A stretch of 64,000 nt of DNA, taken from assembly GCA_905221065.1 (NCBI GenBank), contig CAJNBS010000001.1, positions 186,001 to 250,000 on the forward strand, written 5' to 3'. This DNA is from a bacterium (GTDB lineage: Bacteria; Bacillota; Bacilli; Lactobacillales; Streptococcaceae). The translations under genes were made by a program, and so were the position numbers. Of this stretch, positions 1 to 9,916 are shown in pieces. Under the pieces are notes generated by a model that did no database searches, was not told the DNA's origin, and saw only the letters and a program-made list of their open reading frames with translations. Within the stretch, counting starts at the first letter, position 1, and every line of letters begins with the position of its first letter.

Positions 1-438
1 GGTTTGGTTTTGGCTGTCTTCTATTATTGGAAGTTTCGACTAGATAATCGTGATGGTGTCTTAAATGAAGCAGGAGCAGAAGTCTACTATCTCTGGACCA
101 GTTTTGAAAATATGTTACGTGAGATTGCGCGATTGGATCAGGCAGAGTTGGAAAGTATTGTAGTATGGAATCGCCTCTTGGTCTATGCGACCTTATTTGG
201 CTATGCGGACAAGGTCAGTCATTTGATGAAGGTTCATCATATCCAAGTGGAAAATCCAGATATCAATCTCTATGTAGCTTATGGTTGGCATAGTATGTTT
301 TATCATTCAAGTGCTCAAATGAGCCATTATGCCAGCGTCGCAAATACAGCAAGCACCTATTCCGTATCTTCTGGAAGTGGAAGTTCTGGCGGTGGCTTCT
401 CCGGTGGCGGAGGCGGTGGCAGTATTGGTGCCTTTTAA
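1..438 (+). CDS. DUF2207-type membrane protein, C-terminal end only
   Basis: The reading frame is open from the first base of the window, so the 5' part of the gene lies outside. The visible 145 residues begin with the end of a hydrophobic stretch (VLAVFYYW), continue with a soluble helical segment and finish with a glycine/serine-rich tail (runs of GGG ending in SIGAF). This tail after a soluble domain is typical of the DUF2207 predicted membrane proteins found in streptococci next to uppP. The function of the family is unknown. The first in-frame start codon (TTG at 4) is internal and is not the real start. The family call rests on the tail and the neighbourhood rather than on a full domain. 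Confidence 0.65.
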   Translation, partial: GLVLAVFYYWKFRLDNRDGVLNEAGAEVYYLWTSFENMLREIARLDQAELESIVVWNRLLVYATLFGYADKVSHLMKVHHIQVENPDINLYVAYGWHSMFYHSSAQMSHYASVANTASTYSVSSGSGSSGGGFSGGGGGGSIGAF

Positions 439-465
439 AGAGAACTGCCATAGACTGAAAAAGTA

Positions 466-474
466 TGCTATAAT
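466..474 (+). promoter_or_regulatory. Extended -10 promoter of uppP
   Basis: A TG-C-TATAAT extended -10 element lies 25 bases before the uppP start codon, with the ribosome binding site AAAGGAG just before the ATG. No convincing -35 hexamer was seen, as is common for TGn promoters in streptococci. Confidence 0.6.
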
Positions 475-499
475 GGAAGATAGAAAAAAGGAGTAATCT

Positions 500-1345
500 A
501 TGTATCTTATTGAAATTTTAAAATCTATCTTCTTCGGGATTGTGGAAGGAATTACGGAATGGTTGCCGATTTCCAGTACAGGTCACTTGATTTTAGCAGA
601 GGAATTTATCCAATACCAAAATCAAAATGAAGCCTTTATGTCCATGTTTAATGTCGTGATTCAGCTTGGTGCTATTTTAGCAGTTATGGTGATTTACTTT
701 AACAAGCTCAATCCTTTCAAACCGACTAAGGACAAGCAGGAAGTTCGTAAGACTTGGAGACTGTGGTTGAAAGTTCTTGTAGCTACTTTACCTTTACTTG
801 CCGTCTTTAAATTTGATGATTGGTTTGATACCCACTTCCATAATATGGTTTCAGTTGCTCTCATGTTGATTATCTATGGGATTGCCTTTATCTATTTGGA
901 AAAGCGCAATAAAGCGCGTGCTATCGAACCAAGTGTGACAGAGTTGGATAAGCTTCCTTATACGACAGCTTTCTATATCGGACTCTTCCAAGTTCTTGCT
1001 CTTTTACCAGGGACTAGCCGTTCAGGTGCAACGATCGTCGGTGGTTTGTTGAATGGAACCAGTCGTTCTGTTGTGACGGAATTTACCTTCTATCTTGGAA
1101 TTCCTGTTATGTTTGGGGCCAGTGCCTTAAAGATTTTTAAATTTGTGAAAGCAGGACAGCTCTTGAGTTTTGGGCAACTGTTCTTGCTCTTGGTTGCGAT
1201 GGGAGTCGCTTTTGCAGTCAGCATGGTCGCTATTCGCTTCTTGACAAGCTATGTAAAAAAACACGACTTCACTCTTTTTGGTAAATACCGTATCGTGCTT
1301 GGTAGTGTCTTGCTACTTTATAGCTTTGTCCGTTTGTTTGTATAA
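500..1345 (+). CDS. uppP: Undecaprenyl-diphosphatase UppP (BacA)
   Basis: This integral membrane enzyme removes a phosphate from undecaprenyl pyrophosphate, recycling the lipid carrier used for peptidoglycan and capsule synthesis; family members also give bacitracin resistance. The 281-residue product has normal family length. Both BacA signatures are present: [14 protein letters not shown] at about residues 16-29 and [10 protein letters not shown] at about 167-177, which together form the active site. Several hydrophobic helices separate them. The start at 500 is preceded by AAAAAGGAG. The gene is transcribed alone: an extended -10 promoter precedes it and a strong hairpin terminator follows. 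Confidence 0.95.
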   Translation: MYLIEILKSIFFGIVEGITEWLPISSTGHLILAEEFIQYQNQNEAFMSMFNVVIQLGAILAVMVIYFNKLNPFKPTKDKQEVRKTWRLWLKVLVATLPLLAVFKFDDWFDTHFHNMVSVALMLIIYGIAFIYLEKRNKARAIEPSVTELDKLPYTTAFYIGLFQVLALLPGTSRSGATIVGGLLNGTSRSVVTEFTFYLGIPVMFGASALKIFKFVKAGQLLSFGQLFLLLVAMGVAFAVSMVAIRFLTSYVKKHDFTLFGKYRIVLGSVLLLYSFVRLFV

Positions 1346-1346
1346 G

Positions 1347-1383
1347 AAAAACCTTGAAGGGGTAGCTCTTCAAGGTTTTATAC
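1347..1383 (+). terminator. Intrinsic terminator after uppP
   Basis: A perfect 12-base inverted repeat (AAAACCTTGAAG and CTTCAAGGTTTT) with an 8-base loop begins just after the uppP stop codon. The flanking A and T runs would let it work in both directions. Confidence 0.85.
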
Positions 1384-1430
1384 TCTTCGAAAATCTCTTC
1401 AAACCGCGTCAGCTCTTTGATTTTCATTGC
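1380..1430 (+). repeat. BOX element remnant (boxA joined to boxC)
   Basis: The sequence starts like boxA (TACTCTTCGAAAATCTCTTC, then AAACCGCGTCAGC) and passes directly into the end of boxC (CTCTTTGATTTTCATTG). The rest of boxA, all of boxB and most of boxC are missing, so this is a collapsed copy. It lies between the uppP terminator and the 3' end of dinB. Confidence 0.75.
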
Positions 1431-1433
1431 GTT

Positions 1434-2495
1434 TTAAAATCCAGTCATGGTAATCCCCAACAGGCGGACACCTCTTTCTTTCTCGCTTAACTCTTCATAG
1501 AGTTGCAGGGCTATTTGGCCTATCTGACTAGCATCTTGTGTTTTTTGAGCCAGACTTTTTCGTTTGGTAAGAGTTGAAAAGTCCTCGTAGCGGATTTTCA
1601 GAATGACAATTTTACCAGCTTTTTCTTGTTGACTGAGATTGAGAGCGACTCTTTCTGATAGGAGGGTCAGCTCTTTTTTGATGTCTTCCTCGGCACGGAG
1701 AATCTTTCTATAGGTTTTCTCCTTCCCGATTGATTTACGGATGCGATTGGATTTGACCGGGGAATTGTGGATACCACGAGCCTTTCGATAAAGGTCATAG
1801 CCCAGTCTGCCAAAACGGTCTATTAGGGTCACTTCAGGAACTTCAAGTAGATCAGCGCCGGTAAAAACACCCATTTGATGAAGTCTCTCTACCATCTTTT
1901 TTCCTACTCCATGAAACTTGGAAATATCCATTTGTTTGAGAAAATCCTCAGCTTGTTCAGGTAAAATAACTGTCAGACCATGTGGTTTTTGATAATCGCT
2001 GGCCATTTTAGCTAAGAATTTGTTATAAGAGACGCCTGCAGAAGCAGTCAGGTGTAGTTCCTGCCAGATATCCTCTTGAATGAGACGAGCGATTTTGACC
2101 GCTGACTTGATACCGAGTTTATTTTCTGTCACATCCAAATAGGCTTCGTCAATGCTCATAGGTTCAATCAAATCTGTATAGCGCTTAAAGATAGCTCGAA
2201 TCTGGAGTCCCACAGCCTTGTATTTCTCATAATTTCCTGAGATAAAGACGGCCTGGGGACAACGTTCATAGGCTTCTTTAGAACTCATAGCAGAATGGAC
2301 ACCAAAAGCTCGCGCCTCATAGCTACAAGTGGAAACGACACCACGCCCACCTGTTTGCCTAGGGTCGCTGCCGATAATGACAGGTTTTCCTCTGAGTTTA
2401 GGATTATCCCTGATTTCTACCGCAGCAAAAAAGGCATCCATGTCAATATGGATGATTTTTCTTGACAAATCATTTAATAAAGGAAAAATCAACAT
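1434..2495 (-). CDS. dinB: DNA polymerase IV (Y-family, DinB)
   Basis: This is an error-prone translesion polymerase that extends mismatched or damaged primer ends. The 353-residue product has the Y-family palm motifs: [11 protein letters not shown] near residues 17-27 and SIDEAYLD near residues 114-121, which supply the metal-binding acidic residues. A helix-hairpin-helix segment ([17 protein letters not shown]) follows near residues 193-210, then the little-finger domain. The start at 2495 is preceded on its strand by GGGGAG, with a TATAAT -10 at about 2529-2534 upstream. It is divergent from pflB. Length and motifs are complete. Confidence 0.95.
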   Translation of the reverse strand: MLIFPLLNDLSRKIIHIDMDAFFAAVEIRDNPKLRGKPVIIGSDPRQTGGRGVVSTCSYEARAFGVHSAMSSKEAYERCPQAVFISGNYEKYKAVGLQIRAIFKRYTDLIEPMSIDEAYLDVTENKLGIKSAVKIARLIQEDIWQELHLTASAGVSYNKFLAKMASDYQKPHGLTVILPEQAEDFLKQMDISKFHGVGKKMVERLHQMGVFTGADLLEVPEVTLIDRFGRLGYDLYRKARGIHNSPVKSNRIRKSIGKEKTYRKILRAEEDIKKELTLLSERVALNLSQQEKAGKIVILKIRYEDFSTLTKRKSLAQKTQDASQIGQIALQLYEELSEKERGVRLLGITMTGF

Positions 2496-2651
2496 GTCTA
2501 CTCCCCTTTTTACCGCTTATTTTCTTTTATTATACCCTTTTTTCTGAAAAAAAGAAAAAAGGCTTTAATTTTTTCAAAAATATAATACAGTTTGGGATAA
2601 AATATAGACTGTTTTAGAAAAGAAAGTGTAAAAATAGGGATTTATCACTTG

Positions 2652-2708
2652 TTGAAATCGGTTACTGTATGGTATACTTGTCTCATGAATGTAACAGATG
2701 GATGTTAC
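2652..2708 (+). promoter_or_regulatory. pflB promoter and downstream inverted repeat
   Basis: TTGAAA at 2652-2657 is followed 15 bases later by an extended -10, TG-G-TATACT, ending at 2678. Just downstream, at 2691-2708, GTAAC and GTTAC form an inverted repeat around AGATGGAT inside the 5' leader. It could be an operator or a small mRNA hairpin; nothing seen here decides which. Confidence 0.5.
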
Positions 2709-2733
2709 TAGAAAGAAAAAAGAGGACATTAAC

Positions 2734-5049
2734 ATGGTTGTTAAGACAGTTGTTGAAGCACAAGATATTTTTGACAAAGCTTGGGAAGGCTTCAAAGGCG
2801 TAGATTGGAAAGAAAAAGCAAGTGTATCACGCTTCGTACAAGCTAACTACACACCTTACGATGGAGACGAAAGCTTCCTTGCAGGACCAACAGAACGTTC
2901 ACTTCACATCAAAAAAATTGTAGAAGAAACTAAGGCTCACTACGAAGAAACTCGTTTCCCAATGGACACTCGTCCAACTTCTATCGCTGATATCCCTGCT
3001 GGATTTATCGATAAAGAAAACGAAGTTATCTTCGGTATCCAAAACGATGAACTCTTCAAATTGAACTTCATGCCAAAAGGTGGTATCCGTATGGCTGAAA
3101 CTACTTTGAAAGAAAATGGATACGAACCAGACCCAGCTGTTCACGAAATCTTCACTAAATACGTAACAACAGTTAACGACGGTATCTTCCGCGCTTACAC
3201 TTCAAACATTCGTCGCGCTCGTCACGCACACACTGTAACTGGTCTTCCAGATGCATACTCACGCGGACGTATCATCGGTGTTTACGCACGTCTTGCTCTT
3301 TACGGTGCAGACTACTTGATGCAAGAAAAAGTAAACGACTGGAATGCAATCGAAGAAATTGATGAAGAAACAATCCGTCTTCGTGAAGAAATCAACCTTC
3401 AATACCAAGCATTGCAACAAGTTGTTCGCTTGGGTGACCTTTACGGAGTTGACGTTCGCAAACCAGCGATGAACGTTAAAGAAGCAATCCAATGGGTTAA
3501 CATCGCTTTCATGTCTGTCTGCCGTGTTATCAACGGTGCTGCTACATCTCTAGGACGTGTACCAATCGTATTGGATATCTTTGCAGAACGTGACCTTGCT
3601 CGTGGTACATTTACTGAATCAGAAATCCAAGAATTCGTTGATGATTTCGTTATGAAACTTCGTACAGTTAAATTTGCTCGTACAAAAGCTTATGACCAAT
3701 TGTACTCAGGTGACCCAACTTTCATCACAACTTCTATGGCTGGTATGGGTAACGACGGTCGTCACCGTGTTACTAAGATGGATTACCGTTTCTTGAACAC
3801 TCTTGACAATATTGGTAACTCTCCAGAACCAAACTTGACAGTTCTTTGGACTGACAAATTGCCATATAACTTCCGTCGCTACTGTATGCACATGAGCCAC
3901 AAACACTCTTCAATCCAATATGAAGGTGTAACAACAATGGCTAAAGACGGATATGGTGAAATGAGCTGTATCTCATGCTGTGTGTCACCACTTGACCCAG
4001 AAAATGAAGAACAACGCCACAACATCCAGTACTTCGGTGCTCGTGTAAACGTATTGAAAGCCCTTCTTACTGGTTTGAACGGTGGTTACGACGATGTTCA
4101 CAAAGACTACAAAGTATTTGACATCGAACCAATCCGTGACGAAGTTCTTGAATTCGAATCAGTTAAAGAAAACTTTGAAAAATCTCTTGACTGGTTGACA
4201 GACACTTACGTAGATGCTTTGAACATCATCCACTACATGACTGATAAGTACAACTACGAAGCTGTTCAAATGGCCTTCTTGCCAACTAAACAACGCGCTA
4301 ACATGGGATTCGGTATCTGTGGATTTGCTAACACTGTTGATACATTGTCAGCTATCAAGTACGCTACAGTTAAACCAATCCGTGATGAAAATGGCTATAT
4401 CTACGATTACGAAACAATCGGTGAATACCCACGTTGGGGTGAAGATGACCCACGTTCAAACGAATTGGCAGAATGGTTGATTGAAGCTTACACAACTCGT
4501 CTACGTAGCCACAAACTTTACAAAGACGCAGAAGCTACAGTATCTCTTTTGACAATCACATCTAACGTTGCTTACTCTAAACAAACTGGTAACTCACCAG
4601 TCCACAAAGGTGTATACCTCAACGAAGATGGTTCTGTGAACTTGTCTAAACTTGAATTCTTCTCACCAGGTGCGAACCCATCTAACAAAGCTAAAGGTGG
4701 ATGGTTGCAAAACTTGAACTCACTTTCTAGCCTTGACTTTAGTTACGCAGCTGATGGTATCTCATTGACAACTCAAGTTTCACCTCGCGCTCTTGGTAAG
4801 ACTCGTGATGAACAAGTTGATAACTTGGTAACAATCCTTGATGGTTACTTCGAAAACGGTGGACAACACGTTAACTTGAACGTTATGGACTTGAACGATG
4901 TTTACGAAAAGATTATGTCAGGAGAAGACGTTATCGTACGTATCTCTGGATACTGTGTAAACACTAAATACCTCACTCCAGAACAAAAAACTGAATTGAC
5001 ACAACGTGTCTTCCACGAAGTTCTTTCAATGGATGACGCATTGAGCTAA
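2734..5049 (+). CDS. pflB: Formate C-acetyltransferase (pyruvate formate-lyase)
   Basis: This glycyl-radical enzyme converts pyruvate and CoA to acetyl-CoA and formate and is the anaerobic mixed-acid branch of streptococcal sugar metabolism. The ATG at 2734 is chosen because AGAGGA sits 7 bases upstream; an in-frame ATG at 2698 has no ribosome binding site. The 771-residue product matches the family length. The catalytic cysteine pair is in ISCCVSP (about residue 414), and the glycyl-radical loop [11 protein letters not shown] is near the C-terminus (about residue 736). Codon use is strongly biased (AAC, GAA, CGT), as expected for a highly expressed gene. The activating enzyme is not encoded nearby. 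Confidence 0.97.
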   Translation: MVVKTVVEAQDIFDKAWEGFKGVDWKEKASVSRFVQANYTPYDGDESFLAGPTERSLHIKKIVEETKAHYEETRFPMDTRPTSIADIPAGFIDKENEVIFGIQNDELFKLNFMPKGGIRMAETTLKENGYEPDPAVHEIFTKYVTTVNDGIFRAYTSNIRRARHAHTVTGLPDAYSRGRIIGVYARLALYGADYLMQEKVNDWNAIEEIDEETIRLREEINLQYQALQQVVRLGDLYGVDVRKPAMNVKEAIQWVNIAFMSVCRVINGAATSLGRVPIVLDIFAERDLARGTFTESEIQEFVDDFVMKLRTVKFARTKAYDQLYSGDPTFITTSMAGMGNDGRHRVTKMDYRFLNTLDNIGNSPEPNLTVLWTDKLPYNFRRYCMHMSHKHSSIQYEGVTTMAKDGYGEMSCISCCVSPLDPENEEQRHNIQYFGARVNVLKALLTGLNGGYDDVHKDYKVFDIEPIRDEVLEFESVKENFEKSLDWLTDTYVDALNIIHYMTDKYNYEAVQMAFLPTKQRANMGFGICGFANTVDTLSAIKYATVKPIRDENGYIYDYETIGEYPRWGEDDPRSNELAEWLIEAYTTRLRSHKLYKDAEATVSLLTITSNVAYSKQTGNSPVHKGVYLNEDGSVNLSKLEFFSPGANPSNKAKGGWLQNLNSLSSLDFSYAADGISLTTQVSPRALGKTRDEQVDNLVTILDGYFENGGQHVNLNVMDLNDVYEKIMSGEDVIVRISGYCVNTKYLTPEQKTELTQRVFHEVLSMDDALS

Positions 5050-5073
5050 TCAAGTTCTTAAATAATGAAAAGG

Positions 5074-5106
5074 AACCCTCGGTCAAACGACTGAGGGTTG
5101 TTTTTG
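5074..5106 (+). terminator. Intrinsic terminator after pflB
   Basis: AACCCTCGGTC and GACTGAGGGTT form an 11-base stem with a short AAAC loop, followed by GTTTTTG. Confidence 0.9.
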
Positions 5107-5129
5107 GGTTTGGGCTCTTAAATTCTTTG

Positions 5130-5243
5130 ATACTCAATGAAAATCAAAGAGCAAACTAGGAAGCTAGCCGCAGGTTGCTCAAAACACTGTTTTGAGGTTG
5201 CAGATAGAGCTGACGCGGTTTGAAGAGATTTTCGAAGAGTATA
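5130..5243 (-). repeat. BOX element, reverse orientation
   Basis: Read on the minus strand this has a shortened boxA (ATACTCTTCGAAAATCTCTT...), a partial boxB with the TCAAAACAGTGTTTTGAG hairpin, and a complete boxC ending TTTTCATTGAGTAT. It fills most of the 303-base gap between pflB and trkH. No gene was seen in that gap. Confidence 0.9.
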
Positions 5244-5310
5244 AGTCATTCTATGAAGTGTCTCGCTTTGTTTAAAAAGAGTTGGTTGAGTTGAAGAGGT
5301 AGTCTGAAAT

Positions 5311-5346
5311 AAAAACACCACACTTTGTAAGGAAACAAGGTGTGGT
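5311..5346 (-). terminator. Terminator of the trkAH operon
   Basis: ACCACACTTTGT and ACAAGGTGTGGT pair across AAGGAA. On the minus strand the hairpin ends in a run of five T, directly after trkH. Confidence 0.8.
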
Positions 5347-5352
5347 TGTATT

Positions 5353-6792
5353 TTATCTCTTAGACCAGGTTCTCTTCATAAAGAGAAGGAGGATTGGGTA
5401 AATCTCCAAACGCCCTGCAATCATCGCAAAGGAGAGGAGAATTTTTGAGATAGGACTAAAGATTGAGAAACTAGATGTCGTTCCTAGAATAGGTCCGATA
5501 TTATTGAAACAGCTGAAGACAGCGCTGGTCACAACCAGAAAATCATTGCTATCTAGGCTGACAATAAAGATAAGTGCTAGCAAAATCATAGAATAGATGA
5601 CAAAGTACTTGAGAATCTTATGCTGGGTATCTTTGTCAATCACCGTTTTATTAACATGAAGAGTCAAAACACGGTGGGGCGATAGGATTGACAAAATCTG
5701 GTTTTTGGCAATTTTTGAAAGAATGAGGCCTCGAATAACCTTGAGTCCACCTGCGGTTGATCCAGCAGAGCCACCGATTCCCATGAGGAAGAGAAGGATA
5801 AACTGGGAGAAGAGAGGCCAGTTGGTAATATCTCCGTAACCAAAACCAGTCGTTGTAATGATGTTGGAAACCTGGAAGAAGGCCATTTCAAAACTCTTAG
5901 AAAATCCTGGATAGAGATAGAGAGTATTGAGGCTGATCAATCCTGTAGAAATCAGTACGATCACCAAGTAAGCCCGAAGTTCTTCATCTCCAAAGAAGGC
6001 CTTGACCCGACGGAGCATGAGGTAGTAGTAGAGGTTGAAATTTACCCCAAAAACCAAAACTCCGATACTAACTAGATAGGTAATCAGTGAGCTACCATAG
6101 TGAGCAATTCCGTCGTTATAGACTGTAAAACCTCCTGTACCTGCTGTCCCCATAGCGATGACAAAACTATCAAATAGGGGCATGCCAGCTAGATAATAGA
6201 TGATGACAAATAGGGAGAAGAGAGCAAGGTAGAGGAGATAGAGAATCTGAGCGGTGTTTTTTAGCTTGGATACAACCTTACCGAAGACGGGACCAGGAAC
6301 CTCAGCCTTCATCACCTCTAGGTGGCTATTCTTGGCATTATCCATAATAGCAAGTGCAAAAACAAGCACCCCCATCCCTCCAATCAAGTGGGTAAAACTT
6401 CGCCAGAAGAGGAGGGAACGGCTGAGAACCGAAACGTCGTTTAAAATAGTTGCTCCAGTGGTTGTAAAGCCAGAACTAGTTTCAAAAAAGGCATCGATAA
6501 CGCTGGGAATTTGCCCTGCAAAGACAAAGGGGAGACCACCAAAGAAGGACCAAAGAATCCAACAGAGGGCAACAATTAAGATTCCCTCCTTGGCATAAAT
6601 CCGTTGATTTTTTGGTTTCTGCAAGCTCCCTGAACCGCCCAGCAATACGAGAATCCCTATTGTTGAAAAGAGGGCTGTAAAGACTTGGCTCGATTCACGG
6701 TAATAGATAGCAACAGTCACAGGAACCAAAAGAAGAACAGCTTCAATCAGAAGTAACTTTGAAAGGAGGTAGCGAATCATACTTTTATTCAT
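5353..6792 (-). CDS. trkH: Trk/Ktr-type potassium uptake channel subunit TrkH
   Basis: This is the membrane subunit of a potassium uptake system. The 479 residues contain eight or more hydrophobic segments and the selectivity-filter-like loops of the TrkH/KtrB superfamily: SGFTTTGA near residue 107, GTAGTGGFTVY near 218, TTTGFGYGD near 315 and GSAGSTAGGLKV near 344. It lies three bases after trkA, so the two are one operon. The partner TrkA binds nucleotide and gates the channel. The start ATG at 6792 follows immediately on the end of trkA (CGCGAGGTAAGAG). Confidence 0.92.
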   Translation of the reverse strand: MNKSMIRYLLSKLLLIEAVLLLVPVTVAIYYRESSQVFTALFSTIGILVLLGGSGSLQKPKNQRIYAKEGILIVALCWILWSFFGGLPFVFAGQIPSVIDAFFETSSGFTTTGATILNDVSVLSRSLLFWRSFTHLIGGMGVLVFALAIMDNAKNSHLEVMKAEVPGPVFGKVVSKLKNTAQILYLLYLALFSLFVIIYYLAGMPLFDSFVIAMGTAGTGGFTVYNDGIAHYGSSLITYLVSIGVLVFGVNFNLYYYLMLRRVKAFFGDEELRAYLVIVLISTGLISLNTLYLYPGFSKSFEMAFFQVSNIITTTGFGYGDITNWPLFSQFILLFLMGIGGSAGSTAGGLKVIRGLILSKIAKNQILSILSPHRVLTLHVNKTVIDKDTQHKILKYFVIYSMILLALIFIVSLDSNDFLVVTSAVFSCFNNIGPILGTTSSFSIFSPISKILLSFAMIAGRLEIYPILLLFMKRTWSKR

Positions 6793-6795
6793 CTC

Positions 6796-8145
6796 TTACC
6801 TCGCGATCAAGTCATAAATCTTAGTGATATTCGGCAACAAGGTCGTTACTAGAAGCTTGTCTCCGACTTCCAGCATATCCTCCCCAGTAGGGAAAATAGT
6901 CTTGCCCTTCCGAATGATGGCTGCGATAAGAACCCCTTTTTTCAGTTTCAGTTGAGAAAGAGGTTTGGCAGTCATTTTATTGGCTTCCTTGATATGGAAT
7001 TGCAGGGTTTCGATTTGACCATTGGCTAGATGGTGCATGGCCTGAAGGTCTGAATACTGGGCATTAACCCGACCACGAATAAAGTGCATAATCGTGTCTA
7101 CAGCAATGCTTTTAGGTGTGATAATACTTGAAAAATCAGGCGCATTGATAATCTCGAGGAGACTGGTACGATTGACTTTGGTGATATTTTTTTGTACACC
7201 TACGCTGTCAAGGAACATTGAGGTAATCAGATTTTCCTCATCGACCCCTGTAAGGGTTGCAACGGCATCATAGTTTTGAGCACTTTCTTCCAGAAGGATA
7301 TCTTTTGCGGTACCATCTCCTTGAACGATGTAGAGATTTGGAAATTTCTCGCTAAAGAAGCTAGCGATTTCGGGATTGATTTCAATGACCTTGGTATCGA
7401 TACGACTGTCTTTGAGAATGCCTAGTAGATAATAGGCAATTCTTCCAGCCCCGACGATGAGAAGGCTTTTCACAGCACGAGATTTGAAATAATTATGGAA
7501 GAGCATCATATCAACACGGTTACCAGTGACAAAGATTCTATCTTTATCCTGTATCGTCATGTCACCACTTGGGATGATAATTTCATGATCCCTCTCTATA
7601 GCACAGACAATGACATTGCCAAATTTTTTCCGAAAATCAGAAATGGGCATTTGACAAAGACCGCTGGAAGATTTAACAGTGAATTCCATCAAGCTGACCC
7701 GTCCCCCAAAGAAACGTTCGACAGAGAGAGCATTTGGGAAGTCAATGATATTAGCAATAGCGCGGGCAGCCAAGAGCTCAGGATTAACGATAAGAGAAAA
7801 ACCGAGAATATTTTTTTCCTTGAAATAAGAGTTAGAGTATTCAGGGTTCCGCACCCGAACGATGGTTTCTTTAGCCCCCATTTTTTTAGCTAGAACGGCT
7901 GCAATCATGTTCACTTCATCGTACTCAGTTAGGGCGATAAAGATATCACAATCCTGGACACTGGCTTGCTCAAGGATGGTGAAATCGGCACCGTTACCGA
8001 GGATACCCATGATATCAAAGCGATTAACAATATGATTGAGAACAGCTTCGTCTTGCTCAATCAGCAAAACATCATGCTTTTCTGCAACCAAGGAGCGACA
8101 GAGGGCAGAACCAACTTTTCCCCCTCCGACAAGGATAATTTTCAT
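6796..8145 (-). CDS. trkA: Potassium uptake regulatory subunit TrkA (two RCK domains)
   Basis: This cytoplasmic subunit regulates the TrkH channel. The 449 residues are two tandem RCK modules. Each starts with a Rossmann NAD-binding motif (VGGGKVGSALCRSL at residues 5-18; IVGAGRIAYYLLGIL near 229) and ends with a TrkA-C domain (near 140-220 and 365-449). An acidic residue ends the second strand of each fold (LIEQDE, VIEIN). The length is that of full two-domain TrkA, not the half-size KtrA/CabP form. trkH follows three bases downstream. RCK_C domains of Firmicutes often bind cyclic-di-AMP, but whether this one does cannot be read from sequence. Confidence 0.93.
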   Translation of the reverse strand: MKIILVGGGKVGSALCRSLVAEKHDVLLIEQDEAVLNHIVNRFDIMGILGNGADFTILEQASVQDCDIFIALTEYDEVNMIAAVLAKKMGAKETIVRVRNPEYSNSYFKEKNILGFSLIVNPELLAARAIANIIDFPNALSVERFFGGRVSLMEFTVKSSSGLCQMPISDFRKKFGNVIVCAIERDHEIIIPSGDMTIQDKDRIFVTGNRVDMMLFHNYFKSRAVKSLLIVGAGRIAYYLLGILKDSRIDTKVIEINPEIASFFSEKFPNLYIVQGDGTAKDILLEESAQNYDAVATLTGVDEENLITSMFLDSVGVQKNITKVNRTSLLEIINAPDFSSIITPKSIAVDTIMHFIRGRVNAQYSDLQAMHHLANGQIETLQFHIKEANKMTAKPLSQLKLKKGVLIAAIIRKGKTIFPTGEDMLEVGDKLLVTTLLPNITKIYDLIAR

Positions 8146-8301
8146 AATAAAACCTACTTTTTCATGATGTAACTATCATACCCTTTTTCAAGAAAAAATG
8201 CACCTACTAGCTAATAACAAGAGCTTTTAGTGAAATTTTGCTATAAGGTAAAACTATAACCTAACCAATTGAAATAGCTATTAGCACCTTTCTCTGAAAT
8301 A

Positions 8302-8310
8302 TGGTATGAT
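8302..8310 (+). promoter_or_regulatory. Extended -10 promoter of the SAM hydrolase gene
   Basis: TG-G-TATGAT precedes the start codon by 22 bases. An in-frame ATG at 8306 lies inside this element and so cannot be the translation start. The 187-base gap from trkA holds nothing else that was recognised. Confidence 0.6.
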
Positions 8311-8332
8311 AAAGGATATACAAGGAGATAAA

Positions 8333-9181
8333 ATGAATAATAATTTACTGGTATTACAATCAGACTTTGGTCTGGTTGATGGTGCGGTATCGGCTATGAT
8401 TGGAGTGGCTTTAGAAGAGTCTCCAACCTTAAAAATCCATCACTTAACGCACGATATCACGCCTTATAATATTTTTGAGGGGAGCTATCGTCTCTTTCAG
8501 ACGGTGGATTACTGGCCTGAGGGAACGACTTTTGTATCGGTGGTTGACCCAGGTGTCGGCTCGAAACGTAAGAGTGTGGTTGCCAAGACTGCAAAAAATC
8601 AATACATTGTCACGCCAGATAATGGGACGCTTTCCTTTATCAAGAAACACGTTGGCATTGTAGCTATTCGTGAGATTTCTGAAGTGGCCAATAGACGTCA
8701 AAATACAGAGCATTCTTATACTTTCCACGGTCGTGATGTCTATGCCTATACTGGAGCTAAACTAGCCAGTGGTCACATTACTTTTGAGGAAGTGGGGCCA
8801 GAGCTCAGTGTGGACCAGATTGTAGAGCTTCCAGTCGTAGAGACCATCATTGAAGATCATCTGGTCAAGGGAGCCATTGATATTCTGGATGTGCGTTTTG
8901 GTTCGCTTTGGACCTCTATCACACGAGAAGAATTTTACAAACTGGAACCAGAATTTGGTGACCGTTTTGAAGTGACCATCTATCATGTAGATATGCTGGT
9001 CTATCAAAATCAGGTCGTTTATGGCAAATCATTTGCAGATGTGAGAATTGGGCAACCAATCCTTTACATCAACTCTCTCTATCGTTTAGGTCTGGCTATT
9101 AACCAAGGTTCTTTTGCCAAGGCTTATAATGTGGGTGTCGGTTCATCTTGGACCATCGAAGTAAAGAAAATAGAAGGATAA
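8333..9181 (+). CDS. S-adenosyl-L-methionine hydrolase (adenosine-forming), DUF62 family
   Basis: The family uses water to split SAM into adenosine and methionine and is related to the fluorinase and chlorinase SalL. The start at 8333 is supported by AAGGAGA four bases upstream, giving 282 residues. Family motifs are visible: LQSDFGLVDGAVSAM near the N-terminus, VVDPGVGSKRK near residue 72, TPDNGTLSF near 96 and FHGRDVYAY near 133. A C-terminal beta-rich domain follows. The next gene, a transporter S component, starts 18 bases downstream and is probably co-transcribed. The biological reason for hydrolysing SAM in streptococci is not established; the neighbouring transporter suggests a link to uptake of a methionine- or nucleoside-related compound. 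Confidence 0.85.
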   Translation: MNNNLLVLQSDFGLVDGAVSAMIGVALEESPTLKIHHLTHDITPYNIFEGSYRLFQTVDYWPEGTTFVSVVDPGVGSKRKSVVAKTAKNQYIVTPDNGTLSFIKKHVGIVAIREISEVANRRQNTEHSYTFHGRDVYAYTGAKLASGHITFEEVGPELSVDQIVELPVVETIIEDHLVKGAIDILDVRFGSLWTSITREEFYKLEPEFGDRFEVTIYHVDMLVYQNQVVYGKSFADVRIGQPILYINSLYRLGLAINQGSFAKAYNVGVGSSWTIEVKKIEG

Positions 9182-9199
9182 AATAGGAGAATAAATAGT

Positions 9200-9748
9200 A
9201 TGGAAATCAAATTTACAATTAAACAAGTTGTTGCTGTCGGAATTGGCGCTGCCCTCTTTGTCGTCATCGGGATGATTAACATTCCGACCCCTGTTCCAAA
9301 TACAAGCATCCAGCTTCAGTATGCTGTACAAGCGCTACTTTCTATTATTTTTGGACCGATTATCGGTTTGCTTGTTGGGTTGATTGGTCATGCAATCAAG
9401 GACTCTCTTGCTGGCTATGGTCTGTGGTGGACTTGGATTATCGCTAGCGGGCTCTTTGGTCTAGCTGTGGGACTATTTAGAAAGTACGTTCGCGTGGTCA
9501 ATGGTGTCTTTGACTGGAAAGATATTCTTATTTTTAACCTCATTCAATTACTTGCAAATGCCCTTGTTTGGGGTGTCTTGGCACCACTTGGAGATGTTGT
9601 GATTTATCAAGAAGCGGCAGAAAAAGTGTTTGCCCAAGGGATTGTTGCAGGAATTGCTAATGGTGTATCTGTAGCTATTGCAGGAACTCTTCTCTTACTT
9701 GCCTATGCAGGAACCCAAACTCGTGCAGGAAGTTTGAAAAAGGACTAA
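9200..9748 (+). CDS. ECF transporter S component, UPF0397 family
   Basis: The 182-residue membrane protein has about five hydrophobic segments and matches the UPF0397 family: [20 protein letters not shown] near residues 27-46, then [13 protein letters not shown] and [14 protein letters not shown] components bind the substrate of energy-coupling-factor importers. The two other parts, a double ATPase and a T component, follow at 9917-12414, so this looks like a dedicated system. From memory, some annotation systems call this family the substrate subunit of a methionine-regulated ECF transporter, but the substrate cannot be read here. It probably shares a transcript with the upstream SAM hydrolase; a hairpin at 9760 partly separates it from the ATPase gene. 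Confidence 0.8.
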   Translation: MEIKFTIKQVVAVGIGAALFVVIGMINIPTPVPNTSIQLQYAVQALLSIIFGPIIGLLVGLIGHAIKDSLAGYGLWWTWIIASGLFGLAVGLFRKYVRVVNGVFDWKDILIFNLIQLLANALVWGVLAPLGDVVIYQEAAEKVFAQGIVAGIANGVSVAIAGTLLLLAYAGTQTRAGSLKKD

Positions 9749-9759
9749 AATGATGGGGA

Positions 9760-9782
9760 AGGCTGGGCAACCAGTCTTTTTC
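9760..9782 (+). terminator. Weak terminator or attenuator after the S component
   Basis: AGGCTGG and CCAGTCT form a 7-base stem with a GCAA loop, followed by five T. It lies between the S component and the ATPase gene, so it may only reduce read-through. Confidence 0.6.
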
Positions 9783-9916
9783 GATGTTTATAGACTAGTC
9801 AGGAAAGCAAGCTAGGATAGGAATCTTGTGGGAGCTAAGTTTTTAAGAGAAGAGTCTGCAAGAAGGGGTAGATTTATGATAAAATAGAAGTCTAAGAAGC
9901 GAATGAAGAGAGTAAG

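Noticed and set aside
1278..1490. Open frame across the uppP end and BOX remnant
   Set aside because: It overlaps uppP, a terminator and dinB and has no coding character; it is a shadow frame.
2698..2733. An earlier start for pflB
   Set aside because: The ATG at 2698 lacks a ribosome binding site and lies in an inverted repeat; the ATG at 2734 is well placed behind AGAGGA.
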